A DNA stretch of 64,000 bases from Hallerella sp963656065 (lineage in GTDB: Bacteria; Fibrobacterota; Fibrobacteria; Fibrobacterales; Fibrobacteraceae): the NCBI GenBank assembly GCA_963656065.1, contig CAVKGV010000001.1, forward strand, positions 248,001 through 312,000, read 5' to 3'. Under the pieces are notes generated by a model, which ran no database searches, had not been told where the DNA came from, and saw only the letters and a list, made by a program, of their open reading frames with translations. Within the stretch, counting starts at the first letter, position 1, and the number at the start of each line of letters is the position of its first letter. The translations under genes and the position numbers were made by a program. This document shows positions 58,058-64,000 of this stretch, one piece after another.

Positions 58058-58513
58058 TTAGAGAACCATCATCGAGAAGACGAGAACAAATAGAGCGACC
58101 GTTTCAATGATACCGAGGACCATCAGGTAGTTCACCATGCCCTTGCCAGTCTCTCCGAGGGCATCGCACGCAACCGCTGCATCCTTGCCCTGGTACCAGG
58201 CGGAAGCCATCAGGCCGAGACCGCCGAATATGCCGGCACCGATGCACCCGCCCCAGTTCGTAAAACCGGACTCGGCAGCCTTCGACAAAATGAAATTCAT
58301 GAGAAGCATACCGTAAATCGTCTGGGAAATCGGAGCGCCCACAAAAACGAGCAAAGTAAAGAGAGCGCTCTTTCCTTGCGCATAGGCTTTTTTCCACACG
58401 GAAATCGCCGCCATGCCAGCCGTTCCGCAACCAAGGGCGGAACCCATAGCGCCTAAGCCCAGAGCGGCGGCAGCACCCATCTTCGCGAGAGTCACTATTG
58501 TTTGTTGATCCAT
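58058..58513 (-). CDS. V-type ATP synthase membrane subunit K, first copy
   Basis: 151 residues forming the rotor ring of the membrane sector. Four transmembrane helices in two hairpins. APISQTIYGMLLM carries the Gln, and LGIIETVALFVLVFSMMVL the carboxylate for H+ or Na+ translocation. The SAWYQGKD stretch has Gln at a position that is Val in the second copy. GAGG precedes the ATG by eight bases. It follows the I subunit after 39 bases. Confidence 0.93.
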   Translation of the reverse strand: MDQQTIVTLAKMGAAAALGLGAMGSALGCGTAGMAAISVWKKAYAQGKSALFTLLVFVGAPISQTIYGMLLMNFILSKAAESGFTNWGGCIGAGIFGGLGLMASAWYQGKDAAVACDALGETGKGMVNYLMVLGIIETVALFVLVFSMMVL

Positions 58514-58552
58514 TTTGTTATCCTCTTATGGTAACGGGAAGTATCCCTTGGT

Positions 58553-60472
58553 TTAATTTTTGCTCTTGGAGAAGGGTGCGAAAGCGTAACCGCTCCACTG
58601 CAAATCCAAGCCATTGGAAAATTCAAGCGTATTAAGACGCACCGCATGAACCGCAACGCCCATGACGGCAAGCGCAATGTTCAATCCGTGAACGAACAGG
58701 AGAATCACGGCGGCACCGGCAATTCCTGCCACCGAGCCGAACATCGGAGAAAGCATTTTATTAAAAGCATCCGCAATCGCCGCACCGCTCATTCCGACTG
58801 CGAACAGACGGATGTAGCTGATGACATCGGTAAAGCTGTTTACCACATTCAGCACGAGCATCGGAATCGAAATCCAATCCTGCTTTAAGCGGCTAGGAGG
58901 CACCGAGAACAGAACGAGCAACACCGCGGCCGTGATAAACATGGGAAGCACAAATCCGGGCATTTCCATTCCGAGGACCATATAGTCCGCAAGCAGGAAC
59001 ATGCACCAGCAGCAGAGCAGCCAACCGACCTGCGCCATAAACGTAGAATCCTTGCGTTTCAGGCGAACGATGATATTCCACACATGGGCAATCGAAAGAT
59101 GCACGACAGCGATGCAGAAACAGAAGAACTGGATATGCTGCATCTGGGACTCGCCCTCTTCAACAGGGACAAATGACTGCGGGAACAGCGGAAGCCCGGA
59201 AACCCATTCGCGGTAAGCGGCAAACTTCGCCGGATCCGCCGGAGCGGATGTGCGAATCCACAGCATTGCATTCCGGATAGGCTCAGGCAAGAAGTCGTAA
59301 TTGGTCAAGTCCAGGTAGAAACTCCAATGCGCAATCTCCGGCGAAAGCCCGAGAAAACTCGCATTGAGAATTCCCCAGAAAATCGTCATTCCGCTCATCA
59401 GATACATGAAATGGAATCCGGAAGGATTGGCCTTTGGCATCTTTCTGCGCATGAAAAGCGTAATCGCGAGGAACAGAAGACCGTAAGCCGTATCACCGAC
59501 AATCATGGCGAAGAAGATGCTGAAAAACGCCAAGAAGACGCTCGAAACATCGACTTCGTGATAGCCGGGGGCTATGCCGATGATATCGTAGAGGAATTGC
59601 ATCGGGCGCGAAAGTTTGCTATACGAAAGCAGCGTCGGAACATTGTCCTCTTCCGTAGGCTCTTCAACGCGAAGTCCCCACCCTTCCGACTTGGCGGCAT
59701 TGGATAGTTCCGAAACGCGGGACGCCGGGCAAAAGCCCTGAATCGCCGACAAAAGTTTCGAAGAGAGCATCCCCGCCGAAGTTTCCTCGAAAGTATAGGC
59801 ATCGGTCGCTTCGAGAAGACGTTCCTTGACCTTCCCCTTTTCACGGGAAAGTTCCGCAAAGCGGGCCTCCACCGCATCCAAGTCGGCTTTCGCTTCGGAC
59901 TTTTCCCTACGATAAAATTCAAGGGAATGTCCAGGAAGAGCAAGAGGTGTCGCCGCCGCCTTTACCTTGGCAGGCTCGGTTCCGAAATTCAAGACAGCGT
60001 AGCACATGCCTTCCGAATTTTCCGCAAACGGACAAACCGTCGCCTCGCCATCGACATCGAGCGGAACCCCGTGCGCCGTGATGTAAAGCCTCACGAAAAT
60101 TCCGTGCGATTCTAGCCCGCGAATGCTTTCCGGATCGATATTGCCAAAGACGCCATACCGGGAAATCGCTGTTTCCGCATCGGAAAGGCGATCTTCCGCA
60201 TTCTTGCGCTTTTCGAGAAGTTCTTGTACTTCCGCGACAACGCGTTCTCCCGAAACAGAAGCCTGGGATTCTTTTTCTTTCTTCGCCTCCGGAATCGCTT
60301 CTAGAGCCTTCTGTACACGAAGCATATCGTTTTTGGCAACGTTCAACCCGCTTCCCGTCGGATTTTTTAGCGGAATCACGTGCAAAATGCCCATATCGCG
60401 GAGCTTTTCGAGCGACTTTTGCCGATCGGAATCCAGACAGAGAATCGTCACCTTTTTCATCGGAGTAATCAT
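58553..60472 (-). CDS. atpI: V-type ATP synthase subunit I
   Basis: 639 residues. Stator and ion-channel subunit (homologue of eukaryotic subunit a). The N-terminal 320 residues are cytosolic with a coiled coil (RFAELSREKGKVKERLLEAT), and the C-terminal half holds about seven transmembrane helices. The conserved Arg-containing helix VISYIRLFAVGMSGAAIADAF and the late VHGLNIALAVMGVAVHAVRL are visible. Its ATG overlaps the D stop (ATGA), consistent with coupled synthesis. Three residues of the predicted start (MITPMKK) are uncertain; a start at the second Met is possible. Confidence 0.95.
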   Translation of the reverse strand: MITPMKKVTILCLDSDRQKSLEKLRDMGILHVIPLKNPTGSGLNVAKNDMLRVQKALEAIPEAKKEKESQASVSGERVVAEVQELLEKRKNAEDRLSDAETAISRYGVFGNIDPESIRGLESHGIFVRLYITAHGVPLDVDGEATVCPFAENSEGMCYAVLNFGTEPAKVKAAATPLALPGHSLEFYRREKSEAKADLDAVEARFAELSREKGKVKERLLEATDAYTFEETSAGMLSSKLLSAIQGFCPASRVSELSNAAKSEGWGLRVEEPTEEDNVPTLLSYSKLSRPMQFLYDIIGIAPGYHEVDVSSVFLAFFSIFFAMIVGDTAYGLLFLAITLFMRRKMPKANPSGFHFMYLMSGMTIFWGILNASFLGLSPEIAHWSFYLDLTNYDFLPEPIRNAMLWIRTSAPADPAKFAAYREWVSGLPLFPQSFVPVEEGESQMQHIQFFCFCIAVVHLSIAHVWNIIVRLKRKDSTFMAQVGWLLCCWCMFLLADYMVLGMEMPGFVLPMFITAAVLLVLFSVPPSRLKQDWISIPMLVLNVVNSFTDVISYIRLFAVGMSGAAIADAFNKMLSPMFGSVAGIAGAAVILLFVHGLNIALAVMGVAVHAVRLNTLEFSNGLDLQWSGYAFAPFSKSKN

Positions 60473-61089
60473 GCGGCAACTCCTTCTTCGGCGAGAAGCC
60501 TTGCATTCGCCTTTCCCTTGGCAAGCTTGGAGCGAGCAACGCCCGAAATCTGCTGGTCGGAAAGGAAAATGTTGATTGTGCGGATGTTCTCCTTCGCCTC
60601 GGGAATCTTCACCTTTTCGAAGAGGTTGACCCTTTGGCTCGTGGAGCGTAACTCGTCCGACAAAAGTTCATATTGTTTTTCCAAGACGCGCCTTTCCAAA
60701 CGAAGGGAAATCAGCCCTTGCAAGGACCGGATACCTTCGTCAAGCCAGGCGTCCGTCGTAAAGAAGTCGGGGATCGTCACGTTGAAATCGACACCGTCAA
60801 AAAGCGGGATTTCCACACCGGCAATATTGCCCTCGCCTTCCCGGACTTCCTTGACTGAAATATACTTTTTCCAATCGACGGGTTCCGCATAAAGTCCAAT
60901 CCATCCCGAAATGGACTTGCGAAGCGAATCCTCTTCTTCGCGCTTTGCCATTACCCTGGCCTGCAAGGAACGCATTTCCACCTGGAGCTGTTGCTTTTTC
61001 AGCAATAGCGTCGGCAGATAGCGCTCATACCGTTTCAGTGCATCGCGCTCAGCCTTCAATGCGTTTTTTGTGAGTTTGACCTTCGCCAT
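60469..61089 (-). CDS. atpD: V-type ATP synthase subunit D
   Basis: 206 residues. Central rotor stalk connecting the A3B3 head to the membrane ring. Coiled-coil architecture with the N-terminal KVKLTKNALKAERDALKRYE, a middle beta-hairpin region and the C-terminal INIFLSDQQISGVARSKLAK stretch of the D family. Starts one base after the B stop and overlaps the I gene by four bases (ATGA). In this V-type nomenclature D corresponds to F-type gamma. Confidence 0.93.
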   Translation of the reverse strand: MAKVKLTKNALKAERDALKRYERYLPTLLLKKQQLQVEMRSLQARVMAKREEEDSLRKSISGWIGLYAEPVDWKKYISVKEVREGEGNIAGVEIPLFDGVDFNVTIPDFFTTDAWLDEGIRSLQGLISLRLERRVLEKQYELLSDELRSTSQRVNLFEKVKIPEAKENIRTINIFLSDQQISGVARSKLAKGKANARLLAEEGVAA

Positions 61090-61090
61090 A

Positions 61091-62392
61091 TCACCCCTTC
61101 TTCTTCGGCCAGTACTCGTTTACCATCTTTGAAGGAATACCGGTTTCTTCAGGCGTAAAGCAATCGGCAAGGATTTCCCACCCAAGATCGAGCGCTTTTT
61201 CCAGGGGAATGTTCACAGACAAGTCCATCATTTCCTTTTCAAAGCGTTCGCCATATTTCAAGAGTTTGTTGTCCCAGTTGCTCATCCGGAAACCCATCGA
61301 CTGCTTTTCGAGCGTTTCCTTGTAACTCGCATAAAGCTGGATCATCGTATTCATGATGGTACGATGGTCGCTGCGCGTCTTACCGTTTACCTGCTGCTTC
61401 AAACGGGAAAGGGAGCCGAACGGTTCGATTCTCCCGTGCTTCAGGTAGAACTGACCTTCCGTGATGTAGCCGGTGTTATCAGGAACCGGGTGCGTCACAT
61501 CGTCACCGGGCATCGTTGTTACGGCGAGAATCGTTATCGAACCGGAACCTTCAAAATCGACAGCTTTTTCGTAGCGGCTTGCGAGCTGGGAATACAAGTC
61601 TCCCGGATAGCCACGATTCGACGGGATCTGCTCCATCGTAATGGAAATTTCCTTCAGGGCATCGGCAAAGTTCGTCATATCGGTCAAAAGGACCAAAACA
61701 TTCTTGCCGCGGGTTGCAAACTGTTCGGCAACAGCCAAGGCTTCGTCAGGAACCAGCAGACATTCCACAATCGGATCGGATGCGGTATGGACATACATCA
61801 CCGTGCGGGAAAGAGCTCCATTCTTGTCGAGGTAATCCCGCAGATAGAGATAGTCGTCATATTTCAGTCCCATTCCGCCTAGTACGATAACATCGACCTC
61901 GGCCTGGAGCGCGATACGGGCAAGCAGCTGGTTGTAAGGTTCGCCGGCAACGGAAAAGATCGGAAGCTTTTGGGAAACGACAAGCGTATTGAAAACGTCA
62001 ATCATCGGGATGCCGGTGCGGACCATCTTTTTCGGGATGATGCGCTTCGCCGGGTTTACCGAAGGACCTCCGATAGGCACGGGATTTTCCTCGATGACCG
62101 GTCCGTTGTCACGCGGGTTTCCGGCACCGTCGAAAACACGACCGAGAAGAGCTTCGCTAAAAGGAACTTCCATCGGATGCCCAAAGAAACGGACCTGGGA
62201 ATCCGTCGAAATGCCGCGAGCGCCGGCAAAGACCTGCAAATCGACCTTTTCTCCGTCTATCCGAATCACACGGGCAAGGGACTCGCCCTGCGCACTCGTG
62301 ACACGCGCAAGTTCCTGGTTGGCAACGCCATCGGCCTTAATCGTGATGACGCTACCCGCGATGCTTTCGATACGGTGATAAACCTTAGACAT
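61091..62392 (-). CDS. atpB: V-type ATP synthase subunit B
   Basis: 433 residues. Non-catalytic head subunit, with a degenerate P loop. The start is ATG 62392, with GGAGG nine bases upstream, overlapping the A gene stop by eight bases; a TTG nine bases earlier is less likely. The N-terminal beta barrel begins YHRIESIAGSVITIKADGVA. Head residues are FSVAGEPYNQLLARIALQAE, YLRDYLDKNGALSRTVMYVH and VTTMPGDDVTHPVPDNTGYI; the C-terminal helical bundle follows. Order A-B-D-I-K-K matches bacterial V-type operons. Confidence 0.95.
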   Translation of the reverse strand: MSKVYHRIESIAGSVITIKADGVANQELARVTSAQGESLARVIRIDGEKVDLQVFAGARGISTDSQVRFFGHPMEVPFSEALLGRVFDGAGNPRDNGPVIEENPVPIGGPSVNPAKRIIPKKMVRTGIPMIDVFNTLVVSQKLPIFSVAGEPYNQLLARIALQAEVDVIVLGGMGLKYDDYLYLRDYLDKNGALSRTVMYVHTASDPIVECLLVPDEALAVAEQFATRGKNVLVLLTDMTNFADALKEISITMEQIPSNRGYPGDLYSQLASRYEKAVDFEGSGSITILAVTTMPGDDVTHPVPDNTGYITEGQFYLKHGRIEPFGSLSRLKQQVNGKTRSDHRTIMNTMIQLYASYKETLEKQSMGFRMSNWDNKLLKYGERFEKEMMDLSVNIPLEKALDLGWEILADCFTPEETGIPSKMVNEYWPKKKG

Positions 62393-64000
62393 TCTTGGCA
62401 ACCTCCTTCACGGAGTTAAAAATCTGACTTTCGAGATTCTTGAATTCGTCGGAATCAAAAGCGACCCGGTTCCAGTCCTTTGTCGCCTGCGTCAATTTCA
62501 GGAAGAAGCCGCGAGCGGAATCCTTATCGCTAAACCCGAAAGAAGTTTGAAGAATCTTGTAAATGCGGTCGAAGACATACTTCTGGCGTTCCGCAGAACA
62601 AGCCGCATCGATTTCATTGTAAGCGTCCTGCTGCAGATAGACGGAATCCAGGTATTCGGATTTGAGATAGACGACAAAGTCATCCATCGAAGTTCCTTCT
62701 TCGCCTACGACCTTCATCATCTGGTTTACATCGTTACCGGAAACGAGAATCTGCCGCGCCTCGGCAACTTTTTTGGAATCGATGACGCCTTCATATTTAG
62801 ACCAGGATTCCAACGGATGAATCGCCGGGAAACGCCGCTGATCGGAACGTTCACGGGAAAGCCCGAGGAAAGCCCCGACAACTTTCAGCGTTGCCTGGGT
62901 CACCGGTTCTTCAAAGTTTCCGCCTGCAGGCGAAACAGAACCGCCAATCGTCACGGATCCCGAAGAACCGTCACGCAGCCTGACCACGCCGCCGCGTTCA
63001 TAGAAAGAGGCGATGGTCGATTCGAGGTAGGCCGGGAAAGCTTCTTCACCCGGAATTTCTTCCAAGCGACCGCTCATTTCACGAAGAGCCTGTGCCCAAC
63101 GGGAAGTCGAGTCCGCAAGCAAAAGGACGTTCAATCCCATCTGGCGGTAATACTCTGCAATCGTCACGCCTGTATAGACCGAGGCTTCTCTTGCGGCAAC
63201 CGGCATCGAGGACGTGTTGCAGATGATAAGCGTGCGCTCCATCAGGCTCTTGCCCGTGCGCGGATCGGTAAGTTCGGGAAATTCCCGAAGGGTTTCCACC
63301 ACTTCACCGGCACGTTCACCGCAAGCGGCAAGAATCACGATATCGACATCCGCGTAACGGCTCATCAACTGCTGCAGAACGGTTTTTCCCGCCCCGAACG
63401 GTCCCGGCGTACAGAATGTTCCGCCCTGCATCACCGGGAAGAACGTATCGATAATGCGCTGCTGCATCGAAAGCGGTTTTGAAGGACGAAGGCGTTCTAC
63501 ATAGTTCTTGATAGGAATCTTGACCGGCCACGTCTGGTACATCTTGACATCGAAAGTCTTGCCGTTTTCATCCTTCAGAGTTGCAATGACGTCTTCAACC
63601 ACATGCTCGCCGGCAGGAACGATCGATTCCACGGTTACCTGGGAGCGAATCTTGAACGGCACCATGATGCGGTGCTTGAAGATGCCTTCGGGAACCGTTC
63701 CGAGAGTATCGCCGCCAGAGAGCTTGTCTCCGACTTTCGCTACCGGAGAAAACGCCCACTTGATGTCGCGAGGAAGCGCCGGCAGATACTTGCCGCGTTG
63801 CAGGAAAAAGCCACATTCTTCCGCCAGGTTGGGAAGCGGATTCTGCAAACCGTCGAACACCTGGGTCAAAAGTCCCGGTCCGAGCTCCACCGAAAGGAGT
63901 TCTCCCGTAAAATGGACCTCGTCGCCGGCTTTAAGTCCCGAAGTGTCCTCAAAGACCTGGAGTTCCGCATAGTCTCCGCGAATACGGATGACTTCGCATT
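62385..64000 (-). CDS. atpA: V-type ATP synthase subunit A (cut by window end)
   Basis: About 538 C-terminal residues are visible; the frame is open to base 64000 and the N-terminus lies beyond. This is the catalytic head subunit, with the P loop CTPGPFGAGKTVLQQLMSRY, the ACGERAGEVVETLREFPEL segment containing the catalytic Glu, SSMPVAAREASVYTGVTIAE, LLADSTSRWAQALREMSGRL and the conserved GSVSPAGGNFEEPVTQATL. The V/A-type non-homologous insert region precedes the P loop (VAKVGDKLSGGDTLGTVPEG). The operon probably begins further upstream with E or C subunits. Confidence 0.95.
   Translation of the reverse strand, partial: CEVIRIRGDYAELQVFEDTSGLKAGDEVHFTGELLSVELGPGLLTQVFDGLQNPLPNLAEECGFFLQRGKYLPALPRDIKWAFSPVAKVGDKLSGGDTLGTVPEGIFKHRIMVPFKIRSQVTVESIVPAGEHVVEDVIATLKDENGKTFDVKMYQTWPVKIPIKNYVERLRPSKPLSMQQRIIDTFFPVMQGGTFCTPGPFGAGKTVLQQLMSRYADVDIVILAACGERAGEVVETLREFPELTDPRTGKSLMERTLIICNTSSMPVAAREASVYTGVTIAEYYRQMGLNVLLLADSTSRWAQALREMSGRLEEIPGEEAFPAYLESTIASFYERGGVVRLRDGSSGSVTIGGSVSPAGGNFEEPVTQATLKVVGAFLGLSRERSDQRRFPAIHPLESWSKYEGVIDSKKVAEARQILVSGNDVNQMMKVVGEEGTSMDDFVVYLKSEYLDSVYLQQDAYNEIDAACSAERQKYVFDRIYKILQTSFGFSDKDSARGFFLKLTQATKDWNRVAFDSDEFKNLESQIFNSVKEVAKNV

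Noticed and set aside
1..64000. CRISPR arrays, transposases, integrases, phage genes
   Set aside because: No regularly spaced direct repeats and no transposase or integrase motifs were seen; the dispersed palindromes differ in spacing and centre and carry no coding frame.

Overview
The window reads as a chromosomal piece of a Fibrobacter-type, strictly fermentative anaerobe. The evidence is the combination of a bacterial V-type ATP synthase operon, a homodimeric pyruvate:ferredoxin oxidoreductase, a secreted family 9 cellulase with a C-terminal type IX-like sorting domain, several Ala/Thr-rich or coiled-coil envelope proteins, and moderately GC-rich DNA in which most genes have long antisense shadow frames. 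The taxon is inferred from gene content only. Nearly all the sequence is core chromosome. No phage, transposase, CRISPR array or plasmid function was seen.

Layout. 1-9.1 kb: pyruvate kinase (cut by the window edge), a DMT exporter, an outer-membrane protein with a repetitive Ala/Asp/Thr linker, a PIN-like protein, gatB, a small membrane protein, hflX, and a divergent membrane-bound GGDEF-EAL protein. 9.3-18.5 kb: metG with a SpoU methyltransferase; the DJ-1/cimA/hisD operon; RNase P RNA; a DUF763 gene; a secreted protein. 18.5-24.7 kb: a DXS-like synthase, glnS and an RlmI-like methyltransferase lie between two long dispersed-repeat tracts that are inverted copies of one another. 24.7-30.6 kb: envelope protein, phosphohexomutase, then pepA and guaA overlapping by four bases. 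30.7-34.9 kb: an AT-richer accessory stretch with a NucS-like nuclease, a small protein, lemA and its membrane partner. 34.9-45.3 kb: GH9 cellulase; mraY coupled to a eukaryotic-type UDP-HexNAc pyrophosphorylase, followed by an LpxL-like acyltransferase and an Smr protein; tRNA-Pro; two lipoproteins; xth; a Nif3 protein; metK. 45.4-50.3 kb: PFOR, a C_GCAxxG_C_C protein and a TatD-like hydrolase. 50.5-55.2 kb: accessory genes (serine protease, secreted proteins, macrodomain-HTH fusion, SIMPL protein, a decayed secreted-protein gene). 55.2-64 kb: hpt, leuA with a complete leader-peptide attenuator, and the V-ATPase genes in the order A-B-D-I-K-K.

Together the genes cover fermentative energy metabolism (pyk, PFOR, ion-translocating V-ATPase), branched-chain amino acid and histidine synthesis (cimA, leuA, hisD), translation (gatB, metG, glnS, metK, rnpB, tRNA-Pro), envelope building (mraY, UDP-HexNAc pyrophosphorylase, acyltransferase) and cellulose degradation. 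The most informative non-coding structure is the leuA leader at 57.3-57.5 kb. It has a promoter, a 14-residue leader peptide with four leucines, a 7-bp antiterminator, a terminator, and a second hairpin touching the leuA Shine-Dalgarno. A family of about 85-150 bp palindromic repeats in five intergenic tracts, a two-lesion pseudogene and a tRNA-Pro with C at position 55 also deserve attention.
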